Origin: Venatoribacter pacificus
GTDB taxonomy: Bacteria; Pseudomonadota; Gammaproteobacteria; Pseudomonadales; Oceanobacteraceae
Length of the DNA: 64,000 bases
Direction of reading: 5' to 3'
NCBI RefSeq assembly: GCF_025318105.1
Contig: NZ_JAOANI010000015.1
Span: forward strand, 124,001 to 188,000
Below the pieces are notes generated by a model that was given only the letters and a program-made list of their open reading frames with translations, made no database searches and was not told where the DNA came from. The position numbers and the translations under genes are program-made. This document shows positions 8,853 to 18,767 of this stretch, piece after piece. Numbering within the stretch: position 1 is the first letter of the stretch; every line of letters begins with the position of its first letter.

Positions 8853-9332
8853 ATGAGTGCAGAAAACGCCAGCAACAGCCAACACTATATTGCGGTGCAA
8901 CAGGCGGATTTCGACGTTGCCCACGAATACGCCGAGCTGCGCAAAGATAACCGCAGTGACGGTGCCGTGGTGTTCTTTACCGGACTGGTACGTGAAATGA
9001 ATCAGGGCTCGCAAGTGAGTGGCCTGACGCTGGAGCACTATCCGGGCATGACCGAAAAAGCGCTGCAGCAGATCGTCGCAGATGCCTGTAGCCGCTGGCC
9101 AGTTAACCGCGTGCGCCTGATACACCGCGTTGGCACCCTGGCGATTTCCGATCAGATTGTGTTTGTTGGCGTCAGCAGCTCACACCGTGAAGCCGCCTTC
9201 GATGCCTGCTATTACATAATGGATTACCTGAAAAACCGTGCGCCCTTCTGGAAAAAAGAAGTCACCAGCGATGGTGAGCGCTGGGTAGAAGCGCTGGATA
9301 AAGACAAACAGGCGCTGGATAAGTGGAAATAA
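8853..9332 (+). CDS. moaE: molybdopterin synthase large subunit MoaE
   Basis: MoaE is the catalytic subunit that transfers two sulfurs from MoaD to the pterin. Recognisable parts are DGAVVFFTGLVREMN, LTLEHYPGMTEK, RVGTLAISDQIVFVGVSSSHR and the active-site segment RAPFWKKE with Lys134 in the place of the known catalytic lysine. The first 15 residues (SAENASNSQHY) form a small extension. It ends the moa operon and converges on a DUF2254 gene 33 bases away; no clear terminator is visible there. Confidence 0.95.
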   Translation: MSAENASNSQHYIAVQQADFDVAHEYAELRKDNRSDGAVVFFTGLVREMNQGSQVSGLTLEHYPGMTEKALQQIVADACSRWPVNRVRLIHRVGTLAISDQIVFVGVSSSHREAAFDACYYIMDYLKNRAPFWKKEVTSDGERWVEALDKDKQALDKWK

Positions 9333-9365
9333 ATTCAATTACTACACAGCGATGACATTCCCGCA

Positions 9366-10697
9366 TTAAAGTGCTGCGTTTTTCTCTGTGAAGGTTGCGG
9401 CCTGCCGGACCATGGCCAGATCCTCTGCCACTTCCATTGCAATTTCTGCACGCTTTAATGCCAATTGCCCATGATACCGTGCAGCATCCCGCATATCGGC
9501 ATTACCAATTGATGCCAGGCTATTCAACGCCTTTTGCAAACGTACCGCGACCTCAACCATCCCCGCACCATCACGGGCAATTGCGGTAAATGCATCATCA
9601 AACATATCGCGCACAGAAATTTCATGCACTTCCACCCGGTCATATTTGGCGGCGGGTTCGTCGCGCTCCGCAGCAGGCTCACTCCATAAAGCAAACAACT
9701 GCAGCAGCGTACCTATAATATCAATCGCTGTGCCTGGGTCATTGATTGCCGGAGATAATGCACGACCGGCGATTTCCGACAGTACCACCAATCCAAACCG
9801 TGGGTCGTCGGCAAAAAGACGATCAGATCCGATTTTAAATGAATCAGGCAGATGCTTGCAGTCAATCCCGCTTTCTTCGCCATCATCCGCATGGATATAA
9901 GCCAGAGGCCGGCCAGGAGCGACAAACGTGCCCGGTAATGCAGCAACCACTACGTGAACACCGGCTTTTTCTGCCCACGTCTGCAGCACAGCAATATCAA
10001 TGTATTGCACATAACCCACAACAGCAGCAAACACCGCGTGCCCGCCTTCGCGCGTCTGTACCGGCACACTGCGCAATGTTGGATCATTATGTCGCCGTTT
10101 CAGAGCAGCACTGGCGGCTTTTTCAACTTTATCAATGGTCGACCCTACGCGTCCCAGACGGGCAATACTGTCAACCCAGCGCACAAACGTAATAATCACA
10201 ATACCGAATACAATGGCGGACAGAATAAACAGAATAAATAGACCCGCAGCCTGGAAATAGTTATTTTTAACTTCCGTCAGCGATACAATACTGAAAATAA
10301 ACGCACCAACAAACGTCGACAGAGCATTTTGCGAAACATCATCGGCAACAACCAAACCAAAAGAGCGTGGTGTTGCCGTACTGCTCGCCGAGGCGTAAGC
10401 CGCAACTATCGAGCCAACCGAAAAGGTGGCGATTACCAACATGCTGGTTGCCATTATCGATAGCAAGGTTTCGATCGATTCCGGCGCGATACTGGGCGCA
10501 AACTGCGATAAACCTGTGTCATCTGCAAGCTTAGCAATAAAGGCCGCACCAATGGACAACAAACAGATGGCTAATGGTCGGGCCCAAAGGTGTTCACGTA
10601 AGCGGCTGAAAATAAAACGAATCCGGTCCAGTGAAATAACAGATTTCAGAGTCGCTCCTGCATACCGGATTGCATCGCATAAAATGCTATACGACAA
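9366..10697 (-). CDS. DUF2254-family membrane protein
   Basis: The 443-residue product has hydrophobic helices near residues 40-60 and 85-105 and two more near 130-180. A soluble C-terminal part contains GGHAVFAAVVGYVQYID and LPGTFVAPGRPLAYI, patterns I associate with the DUF2254 family, whose role is unknown. The annotated start is TTG at 10697 with little spacing from a possible GGTGA site; no internal ATG precedes the first helix, so the true start is uncertain. It stands alone, convergent with moaE. Confidence 0.75.
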   Translation of the reverse strand: MSYSILCDAIRYAGATLKSVISLDRIRFIFSRLREHLWARPLAICLLSIGAAFIAKLADDTGLSQFAPSIAPESIETLLSIMATSMLVIATFSVGSIVAAYASASSTATPRSFGLVVADDVSQNALSTFVGAFIFSIVSLTEVKNNYFQAAGLFILFILSAIVFGIVIITFVRWVDSIARLGRVGSTIDKVEKAASAALKRRHNDPTLRSVPVQTREGGHAVFAAVVGYVQYIDIAVLQTWAEKAGVHVVVAALPGTFVAPGRPLAYIHADDGEESGIDCKHLPDSFKIGSDRLFADDPRFGLVVLSEIAGRALSPAINDPGTAIDIIGTLLQLFALWSEPAAERDEPAAKYDRVEVHEISVRDMFDDAFTAIARDGAGMVEVAVRLQKALNSLASIGNADMRDAARYHGQLALKRAEIAMEVAEDLAMVRQAATFTEKNAAL

Positions 10698-11154
10698 TCA
10701 CCGGTAATATTTTTAAGACAGTAATCCCTGACCATTAAAAAGATCATTTTTACCGTAAGTCTTTGCTCGTTCTTTTAAGGAGCCTATGAATAACGATATA
10801 CCCTAACAGGTCATATAACACGATATTAGTCTGACTGCGCACATTAATGTTTCGAGTGCCGCTGAATAATTCTGCATAGCTTCGCGTGATTGCTGCAGAA
10901 TCTCCTTAACTTTGATGCCAGACTTTAAACCTGAGAACTTCATGCTATTCAATCACTTAAGAGCATGACCGATGGCCCCGTGAGTCTGACTCCGACATTA
11001 CCGAAGGTTACTGTTTTTAGCATTTCTGCACCCCAGCAAAGAGCATCCTCTGCTATCATTCCCACTTCTGAGAAAGCTATCACTATCATTGAAAAGCGCA
11101 GTCAGCACAGTACCATCGTGTTTCTTGTCAGACCGCTGCCACACAGGGAACCCC
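10698..11154. other. intergenic region before the 1166-residue gene
   Basis: No credible gene is seen. One AAGGAG site at about 10778 precedes a six-codon ATG frame (10786-10806), too short to claim. The region must contain divergent promoters for both neighbours; I see no repeat or structured RNA that I trust. Confidence 0.45.
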
Positions 11155-14100
11155 ATGCATCAGTTCGATAAATCCATTCTTATTGCTTTTAATCCACACG
11201 ACAGTGAGTCGCTTGCTGCTGCGCTGTTGCAGTACCAGCAGCATCTGGAAGATGGCAGTGCCTTCAGGAAGCAGGTTTTTAATATCGAATTTGTTGCTGT
11301 TCAGGGCGATAACCAACATCGCCTGCAATTGAGTGATATCAGCGATGAAACACTGCGCACTTATGTCAGAGACGCGCTGAGTCTGACGCCGGATGGTTAC
11401 AGCGAATCTTCCCATGAGGCAATCGAAGATAATGACCCGGTGTATATCTCCGAACCCATTTTATTTGCGTTAGCGCTACAGTTTCCACAACTGCAAGAAC
11501 AGGTTATCCATTGTGCCCGCAGTATCGTTGCCTATGCCCGTGACAATAACGATACGGCCGATATGTGGCTTGATGATATGAATGTATTCGGTGCCGAAGC
11601 CCTGTATATTCTGGCGCGCAGCGATCTGAATTATTTGCCGTTACTGGCTCAGTTTTTTATCCCTTACTGGGATGATGAACACGCCGGCGAGTACCATAAA
11701 TTTCTTGCCGATGTTGTACATCGCTATGGCTGGTGCCGCGAGGTTATCAGTGCCTATATCTGGTGTGATAACGACCCGTTCCGTTATCAGATGTTTGGTC
11801 ACGAGTGGGGTAACGAAAGCCATTATCAGCCTCTCGGAGAATACCTGCGTGCCAACCCGCAGGAATATCTGTGGTTTAAACAGGCTCTGCAGAACCGTCT
11901 GCTCGATACACCGAAAATGATGGAATCGGTCCATCATGATGACGAGGCGCACAACCCGGTACTGGATTTTTATCTGACGCTGTTGCCGATGGATGGTGAC
12001 CGTTTTGATGATGAAGATTGCGCAGAATTTGCCCAGCAGCATTTTATTCATGCCAGCCTTGAAGACGAAGCACTGGATCTGCAGAACAGAATTCAGGCAC
12101 AAAGCAGCACGCCGTTATTCTGCTATTCCGCCAGTGATTTGCGCACACGGGAATCCATGGACCGGGAGGATGCCTGGGGTGATGGTCTGCGCAGGGTTAA
12201 ACCGCTGATCCTCGCTCTGCCTCAGGGCAAAGCACTGTGGCACTACGTTTATGATGGCAGCCAGCAGGATGCCCTGCAGCAATTACCCGTCACTGAACTT
12301 GCAACACTGGCCAAAAATGCAGCGCCGGAATTTTACCGTGATTTACAGGATGAGCTGATCTTTGGTGACAGCAACAAAGATATCTGCGATGACCTGCCTT
12401 CCGTTCTGTACAGCGTACGCCGCGAATTACAAAGCGATGATGAAGACGCCGAAGACTTTGCCGATGTATTAGCCTCCGACAGTGAAGAGCAGCGCGCTCA
12501 GCAATACCTGCGCCTGCTGGATATTTTTTACCGGGTATTGGAGCAGAATGAATTTCCCGATGGCATGCGCGAACGTCTGGTCGACGACGATGAACTGTTA
12601 ACCACCGCCGAATATTTCCGCCGTTTCAGCCGCATTCCGGCCGAAGATCAGGAAAAAGCGCTGCAACAGAAAGTGCTGCACAGCCTGCTGGACGAATTCT
12701 GCGATATGGATGAGCGCCTGGTTAAAGCGCTGCTGCAGCGGGCGCAACAGCTTATCAGCTCAGAGCGTACTCTGGCCAACCCTGCCCATTGGGCAGACGA
12801 AGCAGCACAAAGCGATCTCGAGATCGGCCACTTTGCTCTGATGGCATTTATTCTGCACAACGACTGGCAGCAGAATTTTTCCGATGAGCAGACTCCGGTT
12901 CTGGCTGAATACCTGCAGCAGGACAATGTATGGTTAAAAGCGGCAAACCTGTCATTAGAACGCTTTTATATTGAGGGCGGTCATTACTGCCCGGAAGGCC
13001 GTGGTATGAGTGCGGAACAGGTACAGCTTTTCCGCGATTATTTCTGCGCACAGCAACCGGTATTAAATCAGCAACAGATGATCGACCTGATCAACCGCTA
13101 TGCCCAGCGTGACGATTGTACCCGCCGCAGCTCATTGTCGTTTAATCAGTTCAGCGAACTCCAGAATGGTTATTACTTTCTCAACGACCACGACGATGAT
13201 TACCAGCGCATACTGTTAATCTGCTTCTGGCTACAGTGTCTGCCTCTGCCCTGCAGCGTACCAGCCAAGCGCATCTGGAAACTGATGATCGCACTGGCCC
13301 CTGTACGGGTCACCCGGCTGGTGATGCAGGCATTTTCTGATGACAGCTACGATGTGGAATTTGAAGATGTACTGCAGGAAATCAATCATTACGAAGCACT
13401 GGAAAAAGCCGGAATTAATCAGGGGTATTTAATGGCCTTCCAGCTCAGCCAGTGCCAGCCGTCTTACCACACCGAAAAATACGTTAGCTGGCTTGTTCAG
13501 TATGCCGCCATTGATGATACCGACACCTCAATGTTCGGCAGTCGCAGCCGTAAGCTGGCGCAGGAGCTGCAACACGGACTGCGTTATATCAACGAGGCCG
13601 ATAAAATTCAGTTTTATCGGCTGCTGGAACTGCGCCATCCGCGCTTCAGTTACAGCAATAATGACGAGCTGCAACACGACTTCCGCTACACACTGAAGCG
13701 TAACCTGTGCCTGTGCCTGAGCCTGAAGCACTGGCACAGCATTCTGGCCAGCGAGAGAGGCGTAAGCCAGCTTAATTGCGACAGCAAAGTGCTGAGCAAA
13801 AAACCACTGCGTATTACGGCTGACTACCACACACGGGAAGATTTTGTTCCCGGTGATATGACCTGGCTCGGCGTGTGGCTGGTTGAAGATATCGGCGACT
13901 GCTACGAAATATTCGCCGGCCCTGAACTGCAGCAGGCAGAACTGCACCAGTGCCGCGGTGATGTACTGCTGTTTAAAGGAGGCATTGACCGCTCGCAGGT
14001 TATGGCCCGCGCAAACGAATTACTCGACAGCGAAGCCTGCCTGCAACAGCTTTATCAGCAGATTCTGAATTATCTCGACGGCAATGCCGCTTATGAACAA

Positions 14101-14655
14101 ACCGCCACTCTGGCAGAACATTATCTGCTGGGTGAAGGTCTGGAACTTGAGGCCCCGGAATACACCATGACCGGGGTCGACAGCTTTATCTGGATGCTGG
14201 ATGAAGCACAACGCGACCGTCTGGCACGGCTGTTTTTTAATAACAATTACCGTGGCTTTAAACTGGTTCGTGACACTATTGTTCAGGGGTATCTGAGCGA
14301 TCAGGTTAAACAGGGAAAAATAACCTTCAGCGACATGCTGGAGGCCGATGAAGACGACTATGAAGAACAGGCTGCAGCCTTTTTATTGCTGTGGTTACTG
14401 CGTCTGGATATCCGCCCTGAACATATCCTGCTGTACTGCGTTAAAAACCAGCAGTTCGAAGCCTGCCAGCATTATGTACTGGCGCTGGCCAATGACGGCC
14501 TGCTGAAGTCCTGTGCCGCCTTCCTGCATACCGAGAACCGTGCCACTCTGGTAGAAATGCTCGCAGAGCAGAATAATGGCCGTTCTTTCCTCAGTATTTT
14601 CGCCAAAGATAAAGCGCGGAAAATACGCGATATTGTTGCGCGTTTTATTAGCTGA
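11155..14655 (+). CDS. very large acidic protein, family not recognised
   Basis: The product is 1166 residues from the ATG at 11155, which has an AGGGA site seven bases upstream; the frame is open to 11089, but that part looks non-coding. There is no signal peptide and no membrane helix, so it should be cytoplasmic. It is rich in Asp and Glu throughout (FDDEDCAEF, SDDEDAEDFADVLASD, EADEDDYEEQ), with many short Leu/Ala-rich helices that suggest an alpha-solenoid or repeat scaffold. I see no Walker motif, protease or nuclease signature. It is a single-gene unit between a DUF2254 gene and a terminator-like hairpin. Confidence 0.8.
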   Translation: MHQFDKSILIAFNPHDSESLAAALLQYQQHLEDGSAFRKQVFNIEFVAVQGDNQHRLQLSDISDETLRTYVRDALSLTPDGYSESSHEAIEDNDPVYISEPILFALALQFPQLQEQVIHCARSIVAYARDNNDTADMWLDDMNVFGAEALYILARSDLNYLPLLAQFFIPYWDDEHAGEYHKFLADVVHRYGWCREVISAYIWCDNDPFRYQMFGHEWGNESHYQPLGEYLRANPQEYLWFKQALQNRLLDTPKMMESVHHDDEAHNPVLDFYLTLLPMDGDRFDDEDCAEFAQQHFIHASLEDEALDLQNRIQAQSSTPLFCYSASDLRTRESMDREDAWGDGLRRVKPLILALPQGKALWHYVYDGSQQDALQQLPVTELATLAKNAAPEFYRDLQDELIFGDSNKDICDDLPSVLYSVRRELQSDDEDAEDFADVLASDSEEQRAQQYLRLLDIFYRVLEQNEFPDGMRERLVDDDELLTTAEYFRRFSRIPAEDQEKALQQKVLHSLLDEFCDMDERLVKALLQRAQQLISSERTLANPAHWADEAAQSDLEIGHFALMAFILHNDWQQNFSDEQTPVLAEYLQQDNVWLKAANLSLERFYIEGGHYCPEGRGMSAEQVQLFRDYFCAQQPVLNQQQMIDLINRYAQRDDCTRRSSLSFNQFSELQNGYYFLNDHDDDYQRILLICFWLQCLPLPCSVPAKRIWKLMIALAPVRVTRLVMQAFSDDSYDVEFEDVLQEINHYEALEKAGINQGYLMAFQLSQCQPSYHTEKYVSWLVQYAAIDDTDTSMFGSRSRKLAQELQHGLRYINEADKIQFYRLLELRHPRFSYSNNDELQHDFRYTLKRNLCLCLSLKHWHSILASERGVSQLNCDSKVLSKKPLRITADYHTREDFVPGDMTWLGVWLVEDIGDCYEIFAGPELQQAELHQCRGDVLLFKGGIDRSQVMARANELLDSEACLQQLYQQILNYLDGNAAYEQTATLAEHYLLGEGLELEAPEYTMTGVDSFIWMLDEAQRDRLARLFFNNNYRGFKLVRDTIVQGYLSDQVKQGKITFSDMLEADEDDYEEQAAAFLLLWLLRLDIRPEHILLYCVKNQQFEACQHYVLALANDGLLKSCAAFLHTENRATLVEMLAEQNNGRSFLSIFAKDKARKIRDIVARFIS

Positions 14656-14692
14656 GCTATTAATAATGAACCATTAAGACAGAACCATGAAG

Positions 14693-14726
14693 GCTGTGTC
14701 ATGTACCCGCTCGGGCATGACACAGC
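14693..14726. terminator. bidirectional terminator-like hairpin
   Basis: Two perfect 11-base arms, GCTGTGTCATG and CATGACACAGC, enclose a 12-base loop. The hairpin lies between two convergent genes (stops at 14655 and 14748). TTTT follows on the plus side after two bases, and there is a weaker T-containing stretch on the minus side. Confidence 0.65.
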
Positions 14727-14747
14727 AACTTTTCATACAAGGGCGTT

Positions 14748-15224
14748 TTACCAAAAATCGTTATGCAGTTCTGCGCCTTCGTCTTCCATCACCGGGCCGA
14801 TCACTTCAACTTTGCGCTGGCCGGATTCAAACACCACCCGGCAAGGTAAATCCAGGGTCGGGTTTTCCGGATGGTTACCGGTAATCTGTTTCAGCCTTTG
14901 CTCACTCAGACTGTACACCACCCGCCCAAGGCCTGCCCAGTAAGCGGCTCCGGCACACATCGCGCAGGGTTCAGCCGACACATACATGGTGCATTTGGCG
15001 AGAAAGTCCGGGCGATATTCCTGGCTGGCACGGGTCATTAATACCCGCTCGGCATGGCCGGTCATATCCAGTTTTGGCAAATAGCCATTCACCTGCTCCA
15101 GCAGAATGTTGCCTTTATCGTCGACCAGCAGCGCGGCAAAGGGGTGAATCCCCTGTTCGCGCGCCTGCGCCGCCAGCTCAAAGCTGCGGCGCATAAATGC
15201 CTGATCCTGTTCATTCAGTTGCAT
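14748..15224 (-). CDS. nucleoside/nucleobase deaminase (CDA fold, guanine-deaminase-like)
   Basis: A zinc-dependent deaminase of the cytidine/deoxycytidylate deaminase superfamily. The zinc site is seen as TGHAERVLM (His and catalytic Glu) and AEPCAMCAGAAYWAGL (two Cys). Likely substrates are guanine, isocytosine or related bases; the sequence does not decide. I chose the ATG at 15224 (AAGG ten bases upstream); a GTG at 15245 would add seven residues. It is the last gene of the minus-strand cluster that includes an NMT1-type importer, 32 bases after the permease gene. That points to deamination of an imported nitrogen-containing ring compound. Confidence 0.85.
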   Translation of the reverse strand: MQLNEQDQAFMRRSFELAAQAREQGIHPFAALLVDDKGNILLEQVNGYLPKLDMTGHAERVLMTRASQEYRPDFLAKCTMYVSAEPCAMCAGAAYWAGLGRVVYSLSEQRLKQITGNHPENPTLDLPCRVVFESGQRKVEVIGPVMEDEGAELHNDFW

Positions 15225-15256
15225 AACGTGGTTTACCTTATTCACTTTCGTTTCTT

Positions 15257-16078
15257 TCAGCGTTTATTCTTCGGAATGCTCCACGGATACAGCCACTGCT
15301 GCGCCCACTGCACACTCTTGAATAACACCAGGCTCACTACCGCGAGGAAAATTAATCCGGCAAACGCCTGCGGAATTTTAAAGAACGACGTCGAAAACTG
15401 AATAAAGTAACCAAGGCCTTTTTCTGCAGCGACAAACTCAGCCACCACAGCACCGATAATGGCCAGCGTAATGGATACTTTCAGGCCGCTGAAAATATGC
15501 GGAATGGCATACGGAATACGGATCTGCCAGGTTTCACGGTAACGGGGGGCACGTAACGATTTGCTCAGTTCAATCAGTTCTTCCGGTGTTTCCAGCATGC
15601 CGGTTGCGGTGGAAACCACCAGTGGGAAGAAGGTGATCAGACAGGTAATTAATACCCGCGACATATCACCGGTACCCATCAGTACAATAATCAGTGGTGC
15701 GACCGCGACCACCGGCGTGGACTGAATGACGACCAAAGCCGGGTAAATGGTGCGCGATAAAACCTCAGAACGAACCATGGCAATGGCTAATGGAATGCTG
15801 ATGCAGATCGACAGGGCAAAGCCCATTAATGCAACCCGCAGCGTTGCCCACAAGTGCTCCAGCCAGCGGCTGAATTCGACATCAAAAAAGGCATTCACAA
15901 TCGATACCGGTGACGGCAGGATATACACCGGCACTTTGCCAAAGCGGCAGATCAACTCCCACATCACCACAAAGACAATAAAGAATAATGCCGAGGCATA
16001 ATTCAGCAGCCACTGGCGAATCGCCAGAGTGGCTGTATCAGAAAGCGCTGTTTTATTAGGCATGGACTTCTGGCTCAT
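15257..16078 (-). CDS. ABC transporter permease, SsuC/ThiX type
   Basis: The inner-membrane subunit of an importer, with about six hydrophobic helices. The ATPase-docking loop is seen in ELSKSLRAPRYRETWQIRIPYAIPHIFSGLKVSITLA, the EAA-type motif. Length 273 residues is normal for this family, which moves sulfonates, nitrate, or pyrimidine precursors. The ATG lies inside the end of the ATPase gene (23-base overlap), and AGGAAAC precedes it by nine bases. The partners are the ATPase and binding protein directly upstream. Confidence 0.9.
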   Translation of the reverse strand: MSQKSMPNKTALSDTATLAIRQWLLNYASALFFIVFVVMWELICRFGKVPVYILPSPVSIVNAFFDVEFSRWLEHLWATLRVALMGFALSICISIPLAIAMVRSEVLSRTIYPALVVIQSTPVVAVAPLIIVLMGTGDMSRVLITCLITFFPLVVSTATGMLETPEELIELSKSLRAPRYRETWQIRIPYAIPHIFSGLKVSITLAIIGAVVAEFVAAEKGLGYFIQFSTSFFKIPQAFAGLIFLAVVSLVLFKSVQWAQQWLYPWSIPKNKR

Positions 16079-16841
16079 AAATATGTTTCCTGATGCGTGC
16101 CGTCAGTTCAGCAAAACGTGGGCTGTTAATGGTGGCTGAACTGCGAGGCCGCGGAATATCAATCTCAATTAAATCCAGTACCGTGCCAGGCCGCTGACTC
16201 ATCACCAGCACACGGTCGGCCAGTAATACGGCTTCTGAAATCGAGTGGGTAATAAAGAGCACGGTTTTAGGATGCCCGGTCCAGATATCCAGCAGATCAA
16301 AACCAATCTGTTCACGGGTCATGGCATCGAGTGCAGAAAATGGTTCGTCCATTAATAAAATATCCGGGTTTAATAACAGCGCACGGACAATACCAACACG
16401 CTGCTGCATACCGCCGGATAATTCATCCGGCATTCGTGCCGAGAACTGCGCCAGCCCGGCCATTGCCAGTAACTCTTCGGCACGAACTTTATCGGCGGCA
16501 GTCACTAATCCGTATTTATGTTTCAGCGGAAATAACACGTTGTCGCGCACGGTCAGCCACGGCAACAACGTGGGTTTTTGAAAAACAATACCGACATCAT
16601 CGCGCGGCTCGGTGACCTGACGATCAAACACACTCACTTTGCCTGCGCTCGGAATCAGCAGACCGGCAACCATACGCAGCAGAGTCGATTTACCACAGCC
16701 TGATGGCCCCACCACCGCCACGAATTCGTGGCGGTGAATTTCCAGGTCAATCTGCTGTACGGCCATGTTGCCGGCGGCAGGGTCATAACAATGGCCAACC
16801 TGCTCCATGCGCACAAAGGCACGTTCAGACGCTTTGGTCAT
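16056..16841 (-). CDS. ABC transporter ATP-binding protein, SsuB/TauB type
   Basis: The ATPase of the same importer. Walker A GPSGCGKST, signature LSGGMQQRVGIVRAL and Walker B ILLMDEPFSALD are all intact, followed by the switch histidine in LFITHSISEAV. From the ATG at 16841 it is 261 residues; the nine codons upstream overlap the binding-protein stop and are less likely coding. It overlaps the permease gene, so the two are probably translated in a coupled way. Confidence 0.93.
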   Translation of the reverse strand: MTKASERAFVRMEQVGHCYDPAAGNMAVQQIDLEIHRHEFVAVVGPSGCGKSTLLRMVAGLLIPSAGKVSVFDRQVTEPRDDVGIVFQKPTLLPWLTVRDNVLFPLKHKYGLVTAADKVRAEELLAMAGLAQFSARMPDELSGGMQQRVGIVRALLLNPDILLMDEPFSALDAMTREQIGFDLLDIWTGHPKTVLFITHSISEAVLLADRVLVMSQRPGTVLDLIEIDIPRPRSSATINSPRFAELTARIRKHIYEPEVHA

Positions 16842-16842
16842 A

Positions 16843-17850
16843 TCACTTTTGCTCCGGCATAAAATCACGGTTAACAGCGACTTCCGGGTTCATAGCATCG
16901 GCCGCGAGATCGTTGGCCTGCGATACCCATTTCCAGGTTAATGCCATACGCTCTGGCGTTAAGGCACCAAAGCCGTCGTGACTGGTCACGTCGTTATACA
17001 CCAGGCCGTTAATGCTGCGGATTTGTGCAGCCGCAATCGCAGCGTCCACTTCCGGCACCATGGCGTGAATATCGGCACCGGCTTTATCCGGGTTGGCGTA
17101 GGTAAACTGCACCGCTTTGGCGAAGGCTTTAACAAAACGCTTGGCAACGTCCGGACGTTCGCTGAGGAATTTATCGGCGGCCAGTAACGATGAGCTGTAT
17201 AAATCCAGACCACCGTCTGTCCATGGAATGACACGCAGGGTTTTTCCGGCTTCTGCTGCTTGTTTTTCGTATAACGCCACGTTGGTTACCCAGGCGATAA
17301 TGCCTTCGATATTGCCAGTCATCAGCATCGGGCTTAACGCACCCGGATCCGATTTCACCAGCGTCACACTGTCAGCGGCCATGCCATTTTCTTTTAATAC
17401 CAGCGGTAAAAATGCATTGGAGGAGGTAAAGGGTGAGGTTGCGATTTTTTTACCAGCAACATCTTTAAGGCTTTTAATCGAACTGCCTTCAAGGGTGAAA
17501 AAAGCATGGGGAGCCTGAGAAAAGTACGACAGCACGGCGGATACCGGCACGCCATCACGCGCTTTGGCTGCCATTAAGGCACCAATATCGGCAGTACCCA
17601 CATCCGACTGGCCCGTTGCCATTTTGGTCACGGCATCGGTTGAGCCACGGCCGCTGGCGATTTTTACCTCAAGATCTTCGGCCGCAAAAAAACCCTGCTG
17701 AATACCGACATACACCGGGGCTTTATCACCACCGGGCAACCAGTCGAGCTGGAACGTCACTTTATCTGCCGCCAGTGTCATGGCCGAGCAGCCCAGAGCA
17801 GCCGCCAGTGCGGTAACCTGCAATAAAGGTTTGGTCAGTTTCTTTAACAT
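16843..17850 (-). CDS. ABC transporter substrate-binding protein, NMT1/SsuA-like
   Basis: The periplasmic binding protein of the importer, with a signal peptide ending LGCSAMTLAADK. The mature start VTFQLDWLPGGDKAPVYVGIQQGFF and the segment GRGSTDAVTKMATGQSDVGTAD are typical of the NMT1/THI5-like group. Ligands in that group include pyrimidines, aliphatic sulfonates, nitrate and aromatic acids. The Asp-Trp-Leu-Pro pattern near the N-terminus resembles the pyrimidine/HMP binders more than the sulfonate binders, but this is a weak argument. 335 residues; first gene of the transporter set. Confidence 0.88.
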   Translation of the reverse strand: MLKKLTKPLLQVTALAAALGCSAMTLAADKVTFQLDWLPGGDKAPVYVGIQQGFFAAEDLEVKIASGRGSTDAVTKMATGQSDVGTADIGALMAAKARDGVPVSAVLSYFSQAPHAFFTLEGSSIKSLKDVAGKKIATSPFTSSNAFLPLVLKENGMAADSVTLVKSDPGALSPMLMTGNIEGIIAWVTNVALYEKQAAEAGKTLRVIPWTDGGLDLYSSSLLAADKFLSERPDVAKRFVKAFAKAVQFTYANPDKAGADIHAMVPEVDAAIAAAQIRSINGLVYNDVTSHDGFGALTPERMALTWKWVSQANDLAADAMNPEVAVNRDFMPEQK

Positions 17851-17951
17851 GGTCTTCTCCTGATTTTTAAGTCGTTTATCCGGTGCAGAATTTTCTGATC
17901 AACCGGACAGGTTTTATTCTCTGTCAGCAATAACCGTACCCGCGTGCGGAT

Positions 17952-18767
17952 TTATTTTTCGTGGCCGCACATCTTGAGCGGAAAAGCGCCCAGCTCCGGG
18001 GCAAGGCCGTGCAAAAATGGCTCAAGCGCCTGAATAACGGCATCCGGCATGCTTACTTGTGGTGCATGCCCACTAATAAGTGACTCAATATGGGCACCGG
18101 GCACTAATTCCTGCATCGCCCGCTGCAACGGCAACACCACCGAACGATCAAGCGTGGCTTCGATATACAAACGCGGAATCCGTCCGGCGCGCTCCGCACT
18201 CCATTCGGCCACCAATGCCCGGCCGCTTTCCGGCTGTGCGCTTAAACGCACGGCAGCCGCCATGGCGCTTTCGTCGTTCATGTCCTGAAAAAAGATTTCG
18301 CGCGCAGCAATGGGTGGCACCCGGCTCAGCGTGTGCGCGGTGTTCCACAATAAATAAGGGCCGATACCCGCCACCTGCGGATGCTGGTGCTGCAAACGGC
18401 GGATTAATTCGGCAAAGCCCATCCCTGACGGCAGCATCATCCCGGCGATGTACACCAACCCGGCGATACGCTCGGGCATGGCCTCGGCCAATGCAGTGGC
18501 AATCACCCCGGCACCGGAGTGGGCAATCACCACCCAGGGAGCAACGTTACTGGTCGCACTACTGGCACGGCCGATCTGCGCCTGCAGATGCTGTAGATAC
18601 AGATCCAGGTTTACCTGCTCCGGCGGCGTCTGATCCTGGCCGTTACCGGGCAAATCAACCGCACAGGTGGCGTACCCCAGCGCCTGCAGCCGGGGCTGTA
18701 ATTCATCCCACACCCAGCTACCGGCCCAGGCACCGTGAATCAGCAATACATTCAGAGGTGGCTTCAT
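17952..18767 (-). CDS. alpha/beta hydrolase
   Basis: A 271-residue serine hydrolase fold. It shows LLIHGAWAGSWVWDEL (oxyanion region), nucleophile elbow VIAHSGAGVI (Ser in the HSGAG turn), and a C-terminal SGHAPQVSMP with the probable catalytic His. No signal peptide, so cytoplasmic. The ATG overlaps the stop of the upstream oxygenase gene (TGATG written on the minus strand), so the two are coupled. It could cleave an ester or amide made by the oxygenase step; this is inference from position only. Confidence 0.85.
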   Translation of the reverse strand: MKPPLNVLLIHGAWAGSWVWDELQPRLQALGYATCAVDLPGNGQDQTPPEQVNLDLYLQHLQAQIGRASSATSNVAPWVVIAHSGAGVIATALAEAMPERIAGLVYIAGMMLPSGMGFAELIRRLQHQHPQVAGIGPYLLWNTAHTLSRVPPIAAREIFFQDMNDESAMAAAVRLSAQPESGRALVAEWSAERAGRIPRLYIEATLDRSVVLPLQRAMQELVPGAHIESLISGHAPQVSMPDAVIQALEPFLHGLAPELGAFPLKMCGHEK

